Shown one piece after another: positions 31,937 through 40,468 of a stretch of DNA of 64,000 nucleotides (its first letter is position 1; each line of letters begins with the position of its first letter). Both the position numbers and the translations under genes were made by a program. A model generated the notes under the pieces. The model saw only the letters and a list, made by a program, of their open reading frames with translations. It did no database searches and was not told where the DNA came from. Source of the DNA: Fibrobacteria bacterium (GTDB lineage: Bacteria > Fibrobacterota > Fibrobacteria > UBA5070); contig JACKCV010000002.1 in assembly GCA_020633825.1 (NCBI GenBank), positions 372,001 to 436,000 of the forward strand. The letters are read 5' to 3'.

Positions 31937-34900
31937 GTGATGAACCACTTCCTAGCCTACCCCGAGGTTGAGATGTTCTCGTCCCCCCCCCAAGCGCTCG
32001 CATCTTCTCTTGCCTGGATTCGAGCGAAATGCTCGCATTCTTCTAGTGGGTTGCTGATTGCGTTGATTCTTATAGTCGCCGGTTCTTCTTGGGGTAGAGT
32101 GTATCCATTTCCAGACCAGGTCACTATGGTCGATTGGAATCGAACGGGTCAAATTGCAGGTCCAGGTGCCGATCCTGAAATTGTCAATACCTGTCAGGCA
32201 CCGATCAGCATCGAGCTCGATCGCGAACATTTCACCGCTGGGGTGGCAAGGGAGACGCTCACGGGGGACGATGCAGGAGCGTGCTTTATTTGGAAGGGAG
32301 GAGATGTCCAGTGGTTCAGGATTTACGCCAAGCTCTTGTTCACCGTGACTTGTGGGAGCGGGGCGAAGTTCCAGGGGTTCGCCTATCGCGATCTCGGCAA
32401 TGGCGATGGCGTCGGTGATGAAGGAGGTTGTTTACAGGAGAGGGAACCAACCTGGGAGACGCAGCATGTGACCTTGGAGGACGATGGGACGATTCGTGGG
32501 ATATTTTTCAACTATGACGATGGCCGTCGGGAGACGATCCGTCAATTCGACTTGCAATCCCTGGCGCGTCACCCCGAAATCTTGAACCACACATTCCCCT
32601 TGTTGCCATTCCCCGGGGGCGCTCGTGTCCTGCCCGATCCGGTCCTTTTCGTCCATGGTCTCGGGGAGCGTTTTGACACGGCGTGGGGTGTCGTGGAAGG
32701 CGAAAGAGCCTGTACACCTACGGATGTTGCGATCCTACCCACCCGTTCTCCATCGATGAATCCTGACCTGCAGACTTGGTTTCCAAATCAGAAATCACTG
32801 GGGATCACGGGGGAATTTGCATTTTCGGGCATCTGCGCCGAAGATGGACTGCCGCGGCAATGGAGGTCGGCAGCGCAGGAAATCGTGTATTGGGATGTGG
32901 TCTCGCCCTTTCCGCTCGAGGCTCCTCAGGCTTGGACCGACCTTTGGCAGAACACCCCACCATCCTTGCAGAGCTGGAGCTTGGAGGGAAATGACCTGGT
33001 TGGCGTTGTGGAAACGTGGATTCCGGAGAGCGAGCTAGACCGAGACCTGACAGGACTTGCCTGGGAAAGCATCACGGTCCGACCAGGGACGCGCACCACA
33101 GTCACCTCCGAGGATGTCTCGATCGCCATGGTCCGAGCGCATCTTGCCTTTCGCAAGCCCTGGCAGGATGTGAATTGGAGGCATGCAGGAGCGGTGCCGG
33201 AGGCTTCGTTGGCACCTCTGGCCTCGATTGATACACGGGTAGATCGGCCCTATCTCAGCGCCACCGCACCCGACATCATATCGCGGATCCAACGATTGAA
33301 GATGGGGGCGGACATCAATCAGAATGGATTGTACTTCTTCAACGGGTTTCGTCCGACTTCAACCGGAGGAGAATCCCAACCGCTTCCATGGTGGAACAAC
33401 GCAGGCCCCCAGTTCCCAGGAGCCCCGGGCGAAAGCTGGACCCTGTACGAGGCGTTGGAACAAGCACTCACGCGCCACTTTGGTGAGGCGTGGAGGAACG
33501 ACCCTTCCCTGCAGATCGATCTGGTCGCGCACAGCCAGGGGGGGATTACGATCCGAGAAATGCTGGCGAACGCATCGGGAACCAACCCGAACACGGGTCT
33601 GGCGATGCCTGTTGGTGTCACCAATGCCGCCAATCACATCCGGCGGGTCGTGACGGTCAATTCGCCCCATTTCGGGTCGGTGATGCCGACGGATCGAGCC
33701 TCCATTCCAAGCGACTTCAACAGCTCGGTAGGTCGCATGATTGATGATTGGGAGAACTTCGACAGGGAGCTGTTGGACGCGACGGTCGACTTGACGTTCC
33801 TCGGGGCGCTGGGTGCATCGATCGGGCAGATGTACTACTGGAAATCTTCCTTCTTGAAAATCGGGTACGACGCTTTCATCGAAAACCCGATTGAGCAAGG
33901 GGACTACGAAGCTATGAGATTCGGCGTTCAATCAGCCCCGGTTTGGGGTGCCATGGCTTTCACGGCAGATGCTTTGGAGGCGATCAGCCGTTTACCCGCC
34001 GACATTCGCCTGCGCACCACGGGAAACTGGCTTTGGCCCCAGAGCACCTTGGCCACCTGGGAGTACCCGTGGGGCTCGGAGAAGATCGATCGCTTTGATC
34101 ACGACTTCAATATGGGGTATTCCTTTATTGATCGGAGCCGGAGGGCGGGTGCGCACCTGGCGATCAATAGTGAAGAAATCCGTACGTTATTGGAAAACTA
34201 TCCAACCCTCCCTGATGGACGCGAATTGGATTTCCTTCCGCTCTACAGCACCACTGAAGGCATGGGGGACCTGATCCGCGATCTTGCCGTCAAGAATCTG
34301 GGCGACTACTGCGATCTCTCCCAGGATCTTCGCAATGCGGCTTGTTATGGAGGGTTTGAGGCGTTGCGATTGAACGGAGTATCCATGCACTATTTCCTGG
34401 ATCGTGTGGATGCCGATCTTCCCTTGGGAGGATTCCTCGACGACTTCACGAATGGTTGGTTGGCCAAATCCGATATGCTGGTGCAAGAGGAGAGCCAGCG
34501 GGCAACTCGAGAAGGAACGACCTGGAAGTCGAATCTGCATCCTGGCAAGTTCCAAGAGCCTCGCACCTACGAGGTGCGCCGATTCCTGACCGGAGGGAAG
34601 ATGCCCGATGCCATGGCTCCTCACGGCCCCATCTCCTCGATCTTCGAGAAGTCCTTCGCCGGACTGCGCCTGTCGGCGAACATCGATCTCGTGGGGGCCC
34701 CTTGGCTGGGGCACGATATCTATTGCGCTTTGGCTCCCGAGTGTCAGGATCTCCTGTCCAGCGCGACCGGGCACGTGGTCCGTCTCTCGTGGGAATCCGA
34801 AGTGAAGCCTGCCGCGACCTTGCCGGCGGGCCCTTTGGATGGACTCGTGCTGGAAGCAGCCGGTGTGACCGCCACGGGAGATTTTCGGTATGGTGTGATG

Positions 34901-36589
34901 CCTGTGGAGCCGGAGCCATTGGCCATGGCCATCGTTGCCGAAGGTGCCACGACTCCAGCCTTGGTCGTGTCCTGGTCGGACGAGGGGGGCGTCGCCATCC
35001 AAAGTGGGGCGCAGATCCAGACCCTGATCCCGCCGGGGTTCGTGGCGGTTCCGCGCCTGGAGCGCCAGGGCGATGTGGTCACTGTACGTGCGAGGTCATG
35101 GTCGGGCCGGGAGTACGTGAAGACCTATTCCCTGCCATTGCTGGGGGCCTCCCCGGAGGTCCAGGTGTTGCGGGTGGCGGGTAGTTCCAGCAAACCACTT
35201 CTGGTTGGAGAAGGATCCATCCCGCAGAAGTACCTCGATCCTCGCCCTGACCTGCAAGCCGAAGCCTGGCTGCGCGAAGCTCGCGGGACCGAAACGGCTT
35301 GGAGTCGGCCTCGTATCGCGGTGCAGAACACGGGTCGGTCTCCACTTCACGGGCTGACCTTCAAATATTTGTTCCGTGCCGACCCGAACCATCCTCCCGT
35401 CCTGGATGCCACCGTACCCGAATTGTGGCGCATCGAAAACCGGGCGGGGGACGTTTACGAACTGGTCTTCTCCGATCCCCAAGTGGAACTCGCCCCGGGG
35501 GAGCTGTGGCCCTTGGGGGATGCTGCCCGCGTGGGATTGCACATGACGAACTGGGCTCCATGGGATGCCTACAAGGACCCCTCGAACGATCGCAACTACG
35601 GGCAACCCAGGCCCAACGAGTGGATCCAGGTTTGGGACGGTTCAGGCCATCTGCTGTGGGGGCGTGATCCGGAAATTGCCGACCCGGATCGCCCCGTGGT
35701 GCGCAAGGTGTTCGTGGCATCGCGCGAAGCGGCCGTGGGCGAGTCCAACATGACCAAACCCGAGATCGAAATCCGCAACGACGGCAACATCCCACTCCAG
35801 GATCTCCAGGCGACTTGGTGGTTGCGGCTTCCGGTGGACGCACAACCGATCCTCGAGGACTGGTACACACCCACGGCGGATGTCAGGTTGGAGCCGTTTC
35901 CCAATGGCTTGTGGGCGATCCGCATGCGGATCCACGACTGGATCCAGCCGGGGCAAAAATTGTCGGTGGGATCGTTCGGAGTCCATCTTCCCCTCGGGGC
36001 TCCGTGGAATCGGGCTCTTTCTCCGTCTCGCGAGGGCGTCGATGGTCGCTGGGTTCCCAACCCCTGGATCGAGGTTCGTGATGCCCAAGGAAATGTACTG
36101 TGGGGCAATGTTCGCGACCTGGGTGCCGATTTGCCACCGGACGATGACGATGACGACGACGATGAACCGGGGCATCCTCTCGATCTGCCGGTGGAATGGC
36201 GTGACGAGGCTCCGTGGGAAACCAACCTCGTGAAGCCTCGAGTGCGAGTCACCAATCCGGGAACGACGACCGTGCGAGGGTTTGCCTTGGAATTCCCGGT
36301 CGTTCCGGAACGGAATCTGGTTCCGGTCATGGTTCTGGATCCGCATTGGGCCCCTGGCTGCCACGGGCGAGTCGAGACAAGACCTACGGAAACAGTGGGG
36401 ATTCTGGAGTGCCCAGAGGCGTCGCTGGAGCCAGGGACCGTGTGGCCGCATCCCGATGGAGCGGTCTTCTCGTTGCACTATTCCGATTGGTCGGTTTGGG
36501 ATCGGAGCAATGATCCCGCCTTTGAGGGCTTGGGTTCCACGTTCACTCCCGCTCCCGGTGTGCGCATTCTTGGTCCGGGGACTCCATGA
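31937..36589 (+). CDS. Giant secreted alpha/beta-hydrolase-like protein with three CBM3-like modules
   Basis: 1550 residues from GTG 31937 (GGAG 9 bases upstream); ATG 31940 is the next codon and equally possible. A hydrophobic segment at residues 38-53 serves as the signal. DPVLFVHGLGERF (about 233-245) is an oxyanion strand and DLVAHSQGGITIREML (Ser533) a lipase nucleophile elbow, about 290 residues apart, far more than the usual 70-100. Three C-terminal modules, starting near residues 1124, 1274 and 1432, show the CBM3 pattern: RPRIAVQNTG, then W-x2-W-x-n-DPSND and WDGSGHLLWG. An eight-Asp linker precedes the third. The N-terminal third uses more A/T than its neighbours. Cellulose-associated esterase or lipase is my best guess. 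Confidence 0.75.
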   Translation: MMNHFLAYPEVEMFSSPPQALASSLAWIRAKCSHSSSGLLIALILIVAGSSWGRVYPFPDQVTMVDWNRTGQIAGPGADPEIVNTCQAPISIELDREHFTAGVARETLTGDDAGACFIWKGGDVQWFRIYAKLLFTVTCGSGAKFQGFAYRDLGNGDGVGDEGGCLQEREPTWETQHVTLEDDGTIRGIFFNYDDGRRETIRQFDLQSLARHPEILNHTFPLLPFPGGARVLPDPVLFVHGLGERFDTAWGVVEGERACTPTDVAILPTRSPSMNPDLQTWFPNQKSLGITGEFAFSGICAEDGLPRQWRSAAQEIVYWDVVSPFPLEAPQAWTDLWQNTPPSLQSWSLEGNDLVGVVETWIPESELDRDLTGLAWESITVRPGTRTTVTSEDVSIAMVRAHLAFRKPWQDVNWRHAGAVPEASLAPLASIDTRVDRPYLSATAPDIISRIQRLKMGADINQNGLYFFNGFRPTSTGGESQPLPWWNNAGPQFPGAPGESWTLYEALEQALTRHFGEAWRNDPSLQIDLVAHSQGGITIREMLANASGTNPNTGLAMPVGVTNAANHIRRVVTVNSPHFGSVMPTDRASIPSDFNSSVGRMIDDWENFDRELLDATVDLTFLGALGASIGQMYYWKSSFLKIGYDAFIENPIEQGDYEAMRFGVQSAPVWGAMAFTADALEAISRLPADIRLRTTGNWLWPQSTLATWEYPWGSEKIDRFDHDFNMGYSFIDRSRRAGAHLAINSEEIRTLLENYPTLPDGRELDFLPLYSTTEGMGDLIRDLAVKNLGDYCDLSQDLRNAACYGGFEALRLNGVSMHYFLDRVDADLPLGGFLDDFTNGWLAKSDMLVQEESQRATREGTTWKSNLHPGKFQEPRTYEVRRFLTGGKMPDAMAPHGPISSIFEKSFAGLRLSANIDLVGAPWLGHDIYCALAPECQDLLSSATGHVVRLSWESEVKPAATLPAGPLDGLVLEAAGVTATGDFRYGVMPVEPEPLAMAIVAEGATTPALVVSWSDEGGVAIQSGAQIQTLIPPGFVAVPRLERQGDVVTVRARSWSGREYVKTYSLPLLGASPEVQVLRVAGSSSKPLLVGEGSIPQKYLDPRPDLQAEAWLREARGTETAWSRPRIAVQNTGRSPLHGLTFKYLFRADPNHPPVLDATVPELWRIENRAGDVYELVFSDPQVELAPGELWPLGDAARVGLHMTNWAPWDAYKDPSNDRNYGQPRPNEWIQVWDGSGHLLWGRDPEIADPDRPVVRKVFVASREAAVGESNMTKPEIEIRNDGNIPLQDLQATWWLRLPVDAQPILEDWYTPTADVRLEPFPNGLWAIRMRIHDWIQPGQKLSVGSFGVHLPLGAPWNRALSPSREGVDGRWVPNPWIEVRDAQGNVLWGNVRDLGADLPPDDDDDDDDEPGHPLDLPVEWRDEAPWETNLVKPRVRVTNPGTTTVRGFALEFPVVPERNLVPVMVLDPHWAPGCHGRVETRPTETVGILECPEASLEPGTVWPHPDGAVFSLHYSDWSVWDRSNDPAFEGLGSTFTPAPGVRILGPGTP

Positions 36590-37740
36590 TGCGGTTTTCC
36601 CTTTTGGTCGGAATCCTCCTCGCATCGTGTAGCGGGGATCCGGTGAAGACGGTCCCCACCGGCCCGCAGGGAGCGTGGCGTCCTGCCAGTGCGGAAGCGC
36701 CCGGGCAGGGCGAGACGGATGCCTTCTGGAGGCGGGTCACGGTTTCGGGCAAACGCTTGCTCGCAATGACTGGTTTGGGTGAGATCTGGCGGAGTCAAGC
36801 GTATTCTTCCGGGTGGGTCAAGATGGCTTGGCCGTACGTTGGGACTCCGTATTCCTGGTATGCCGAAGAGGATACCCTTTGGGTAGGCACTGAAAAGCCT
36901 GGACGCTTGTATCGATGCGCGGTATCGAATTGGAGTTGCCTCGATCTCGGCTTGCCGATCGCAGACTCCTTGATGGTCGATCACATTGCTCGTCTACACG
37001 GGCGTCTAACCACGTTCAGTACGGCGTATCGGATTCGAAGACTTTGGTCTGCTAAAGCGGAAGGTTGGGATTCCATTCTTTCAACAGAGTTTCCATTGGA
37101 TGCCCCATTTCATTCCCTCGTGGTTGGCGATACCCTGTGGGCTGCAACCTGGGAAAGCGGATTGTGGTACCGCACGACGTCGGATTCCGTCTGGAAACGC
37201 CAGGCGGCACCTAGGAGGATCGCACTCGGATTGACTGACTCGGTGACTCATCCCAGAGGGCTTGCTTGGCACAACGGTGCTTTGTGGGTCGCGGACTGGG
37301 GGGGTGTCGTCACCAGGATGTTGGGGGGGCGCTCCCCGTACGAAGCGGTCGACAACTGCGTATGGAGTTCCATCCAAAGTACGTCCTGTCGCTTGGGGCC
37401 GATCAACATCTTCTCTCTTCTCTCGTATCGGGGGCGGTTGTATTCCGCCGGATTCTTCGGAGCCTCCCCACACGTCCTGGACGAGGCGCACGGCTTCTGG
37501 ATTCCCACGGAGATTGCGGGCTGGTGCTGGGACAACGACAACGTATGCGGAGGCAAGCGCACCTGGGATATGGTGGGCTTGGGCGACACCCTCTACACGG
37601 CCAGTTCGCGATTCATCATGAAAATTCCACTTTCGCAGGTGCCGGTCTTCAGCGAATCCCTGATGGACCGCTTCCACTGGCCCCGCGACACCTCGTTCCG
37701 CGACAGCCTCTTCCGCCGCAACAACCCGCTGCGGCCATGA
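36589..37740 (+). CDS. Lipoprotein, copy 1 of a duplicated pair
   Basis: The product has 383 residues. MRFSLLVGILLASCSGDP is a lipoprotein signal with lipobox LASC. The body repeatedly has patterns such as DTLWVGTEKPGRLYRC, GDTLWAATWESGLWYR, NGALWVADWGG and GDTLYTASSRFIMKI. This looks like a beta-propeller of five to six blades with a W-containing strand per blade. The function is unknown. Its ATG overlaps the stop of the giant gene (TGATG); an ATG three bases earlier is also in frame, but only the second is kept in copy 2. Residues about 112-170 and 215-290 differ from copy 2. Immunity or partner protein for the upstream hydrolase is one speculative role. Confidence 0.75.
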   Translation: MRFSLLVGILLASCSGDPVKTVPTGPQGAWRPASAEAPGQGETDAFWRRVTVSGKRLLAMTGLGEIWRSQAYSSGWVKMAWPYVGTPYSWYAEEDTLWVGTEKPGRLYRCAVSNWSCLDLGLPIADSLMVDHIARLHGRLTTFSTAYRIRRLWSAKAEGWDSILSTEFPLDAPFHSLVVGDTLWAATWESGLWYRTTSDSVWKRQAAPRRIALGLTDSVTHPRGLAWHNGALWVADWGGVVTRMLGGRSPYEAVDNCVWSSIQSTSCRLGPINIFSLLSYRGRLYSAGFFGASPHVLDEAHGFWIPTEIAGWCWDNDNVCGGKRTWDMVGLGDTLYTASSRFIMKIPLSQVPVFSESLMDRFHWPRDTSFRDSLFRRNNPLRP

Positions 37741-38176
37741 CGACGACGATGAACCGGGGCATCCTCTCGATCTGCCGGTGGAATGGCGTGACGAGGCTCC
37801 GTGGGAAACCAACCTCGTGAAGCCTCGAGTGCGAGTCACCAATCCGGGAACGACGACCGTGCGAGGGTTTGCCTTGGAATTCCCGGTCGTTCCGGAACGG
37901 AATCTGGTTCCGGTCATGGTTCTGGATCCGCATTGGGCCCCTGGCTGCCACGGGCGAGTCGAGACAAGACCTACGGAAACAGTGGGGATTCTGGAGTGCC
38001 CAGAGGCGTCGCTGGAGCCAGGGACCGTGTGGCCGCATCCCGATGGGGCGGTCTTCTCGTTGCACTATTCAGACTGGTCCGCATGGGATCGGAGCAATGA
38101 TCCCGCCTTCGCGGGCTTGGGTTCCACGTTCACTCCCGCTCCCGGGGTGCGCGTTCTTGGTCCAGGGACTCCTTGA
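37741..38176 (+). pseudogene. Orphan copy of the giant protein's last CBM3-like module
   Basis: This is a duplicated C-terminal fragment of the 1550-residue protein, from the Asp linker to the stop, with no signal peptide. The frame is intact from 37739 to TGA 38176, but the only start candidates are internal (GTG 37778), without a ribosome site. It follows directly on the stop of lipoprotein copy 1 and overlaps the start of copy 2. Read-through or reinitiation could express a 132-residue intracellular module. More likely it is a by-product of the duplication kept because it links the two lipoprotein genes. Confidence 0.8.
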
Positions 38177-39324
38177 TGCGGTTTTCCCTTTTGGTCGGAA
38201 TCCTCCTCGCATCGTGTAGCGGGGATCCGGTGAAGACTGTCCCCTCAGGCCCGCAGGGAGCGTGGCGTCCTGCCAGTGCGGAAGCGCCCGGGCAGGGCGA
38301 GACGGATGCCTTCTGGAGGCGGGTCACTGTTTCTGGCAAACGCTTGCTCGCAATGACTGGTTTGGGTGAGATCTGGCGGAGTCAAGCGTATTCTTCCGGG
38401 TGGGTCAAGATGGCTTGGCCGTACGTTGGGACTCCGTATTCCTGGTATGCCGAAGAGGATACCCTTTGGGTAGGCACTGAAAAGCCTGGACGCTTGTATC
38501 GATGCGCGGTATCTCAATGGCTGTGTGAGGATTTGCAACTGCCAGCTCATGACTCCTTTCATGTTTTCAATATCCAGCGTTTTAACAAGAGTCTGGCTGT
38601 GTTTACTTACGCGTATCGATCGCCGAAAGCATGGCTGATCAACGAAGGCAAGATTCATTCGTGGGACTCGTTGATACCTGATGACACCCCATTCCATTCC
38701 CTCGTGGTTGGCGATACCCTGTGGGCTGCAACCTGGGAAAGCGGATTGTGGTACCGCACGACGTCGGATTCCGTCTGGAAACGGCAGGCGGCAGCTCGCT
38801 GGATCGGAGGGAATCTCAACGATTCCCTCAAGAACCCAAGGGGGCTTGCCTGGCACAACGGTGCCTTGTGGGTCGCAGACTGGGCCAGTACGGTGACCCG
38901 GATGCCCAGCGGTCGCGCTCCCTACGATGCGGTCGACAACTGTATCTGGGATTCCATCCAGAGTACATCCTGTCGGCGAGGACCAGTGAACATCTTCTCT
39001 CTTCTCTCGTATCGGGGGCGTTTGTTCTCCGGTGGGTTCTTCGGAGCCTCCCCACACGTCCTGGACGAGGCGCACGGCTTCTGGATTCCCACGGAGATTG
39101 CGGGCTGGTGCTGGGACAACGACAACGTATGCGGAGGCAAGCGCACCTGGGATATGGTGGGCTTGGGCGACACCCTCTACACGGCCAGTTCGCGATTCAT
39201 CATGAAAATTCCACTTTCGCAGGTGCCGGTCTTCAGCGAATCCCTGATGGACCGCTTCCACTGGCCCCGCGACACCTCGTTCCGCGACAGCCTCTTCCGC
39301 CGCAACAACCCGCTGCGGCCGTGA
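38176..39324 (+). CDS. Lipoprotein, copy 2 of a duplicated pair
   Basis: The product has 382 residues with the same lipobox (LLASC) and propeller-like repeats as copy 1. The first 110 and last 90 residues are almost identical to copy 1. Residues about 113-168 are nearly unrelated (QWLCEDLQLPAHDSFHVFNI versus NWSCLDLGLPIADSLMVDHI) and 210-290 carry scattered changes. The diverged stretch at 38515-38690 is AT-richer than its flanks, as if swapped in from elsewhere. The start ATG overlaps the preceding frame's stop (TGATG). Function unknown. Confidence 0.75.
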   Translation: MRFSLLVGILLASCSGDPVKTVPSGPQGAWRPASAEAPGQGETDAFWRRVTVSGKRLLAMTGLGEIWRSQAYSSGWVKMAWPYVGTPYSWYAEEDTLWVGTEKPGRLYRCAVSQWLCEDLQLPAHDSFHVFNIQRFNKSLAVFTYAYRSPKAWLINEGKIHSWDSLIPDDTPFHSLVVGDTLWAATWESGLWYRTTSDSVWKRQAAARWIGGNLNDSLKNPRGLAWHNGALWVADWASTVTRMPSGRAPYDAVDNCIWDSIQSTSCRRGPVNIFSLLSYRGRLFSGGFFGASPHVLDEAHGFWIPTEIAGWCWDNDNVCGGKRTWDMVGLGDTLYTASSRFIMKIPLSQVPVFSESLMDRFHWPRDTSFRDSLFRRNNPLRP

Positions 39325-39443
39325 GGACCGGCACTCGCATCGCGAGGGACCTGCCCCGTCCCACGGCGCAGGAATCACACTCCTTCCCGACCTGGTTGAG
39401 GTTTCGGGGGCGAACATTCGGGGACAGGCTCGGGGCAGGCTTC

Positions 39444-39461
39444 CGGGGATCGAGATCCCCG
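39444..39461. terminator. Hairpin between convergent genes
   Basis: A perfect inverted repeat CGGGGATC-GA-GATCCCCG lies 6 bases past the ppk2 stop and downstream of lipoprotein copy 2. There is no T-tract, so termination on either strand is uncertain. Confidence 0.4.
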
Positions 39462-39467
39462 TAGGCT

Positions 39468-40331
39468 TCAGAGCGTCTTCTTGATCGCCAGGAGTTCTTC
39501 GCGACGCTCGGGGGTGGTCTTGGGATAGTCCAATCCCATGGAGCGCAGGGCGTTGAGGACGATCTCCGAAATGATCAGGCGAGCGTTCTCCTTGTCGTCG
39601 GCGGGGACCACGTACCAGGGGGAATCCTTGGTGCTGGTCGCCTCGAGGCATGCGGCGAAGGCGTGCGCGTACTCGTCCCAGTGCTTGCGTTCGCTCGCGT
39701 CGGCCGAACTGAATTTCCAGTTCTTGTCCGGGTCGTCGATCCGCTCCAGGAAACGGCGTTTCTGTTCGTCCTTCGAAAGGTGCAGGTAGAACTTGATGAT
39801 GCGGGTGCCGTTGCAATGCAGATGCCGTTCGAGGTCGTTGATGGAACGGTATCGTTCCTTCCACAACCCCTTGCCCCGCGCGGATCCTTCCGGTCGGCCC
39901 GTGGAATCGAGGATCTCGGGGTGCACGCGAACGACCAGGACGTCCTCGTAGTAGGATCGGTTGAAGATCCCGATCATGCCCCTCGGGGGGAGTCGCTTGG
40001 TGGTGCGCCACAGGAAGTCGTGCTGCTTCTCCTCGGCGCTGGGTTGCTTGAAACTCGACACCTGGCAGCCTTGTGGGTTGATTCCGGTGAGGACATGCCG
40101 GATGGCGCCATCCTTGCCCGCCGCATCCATCCCCTGGAAGATCAGGAGCAAGGCTTGCCGGTCGGAGGCGTACATCAACCTCTGGAGATCGCTCAGCTCC
40201 TCCACCTGCTCCTCCAGGAGCTCTTCGTAGTGCTTCTTGGACTTGTAGACGGGCTTGACTTCCGTGGGCCAACGTGCGAGGTCGACCTTCTTCCCTGGCG
40301 GAACGCGAAACTCCTTGGTGTCGATTTTCAT
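39468..40331 (-). CDS. ppk2: Polyphosphate kinase 2
   Basis: The product has 287 residues, typical of single-domain (class I-like) PPK2. It transfers phosphate between polyphosphate and nucleoside diphosphates. LLLIFQGMDAAGKDGAIRHVL (about 58-78) is the Walker A motif. FNRSYYEDVLVVRVHPEIL (about 123-141) is the Walker B/lid region. IIKFYLHLSKDEQKRRFLERIDDPDKNWKFS and WYVVPADDKENARLIISE are conserved. Start MKIDTKEFRVPPGKKVDL is the family's normal N-terminus. It is cytoplasmic, lies downstream of the SDR gene on the same strand and may be co-transcribed. Confidence 0.95.
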   Translation of the reverse strand: MKIDTKEFRVPPGKKVDLARWPTEVKPVYKSKKHYEELLEEQVEELSDLQRLMYASDRQALLLIFQGMDAAGKDGAIRHVLTGINPQGCQVSSFKQPSAEEKQHDFLWRTTKRLPPRGMIGIFNRSYYEDVLVVRVHPEILDSTGRPEGSARGKGLWKERYRSINDLERHLHCNGTRIIKFYLHLSKDEQKRRFLERIDDPDKNWKFSSADASERKHWDEYAHAFAACLEATSTKDSPWYVVPADDKENARLIISEIVLNALRSMGLDYPKTTPERREELLAIKKTL

Positions 40332-40468
40332 GCGATGGCTTTCCGATCTTGGAGATGGGGGAATTGCAGGGGGAGGAATGGAGGGAATCCCATTCGGGGA
40401 CGGCGAGCATCCTGCGTGGCCGGAAGCACCGATTCCCGAATTGGATGGTCCGAGTGGACCTGGACAGT

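Larger units (their letters stand above)
36150..39323. repeat. Tandem segmental duplication, unit about 1.59 kb
   Basis: Sequence 36150-37736 (last CBM3-like module of the giant gene plus the lipoprotein gene) is repeated at 37737-39323. The offset is 1587 at the start and 1584 at the end. The first roughly 290 bases are identical, the next 150 differ at about a dozen sites, and the lipoprotein part is near-identical at both ends but diverged in the middle. The junction lies in the GACGACGATGA Asp-linker repeat, where the first lipoprotein stop TGACGACG matches the linker. Confidence 0.93.

Noticed and set aside
31937..39324. Classical polymorphic toxin/immunity locus
   Set aside because: The repeated C-terminal module is a conserved CBM3-like domain rather than a variable toxin domain, and no RHS, VgrG or PAAR feature is seen. 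The idea is kept only as a weak analogy in the findings.
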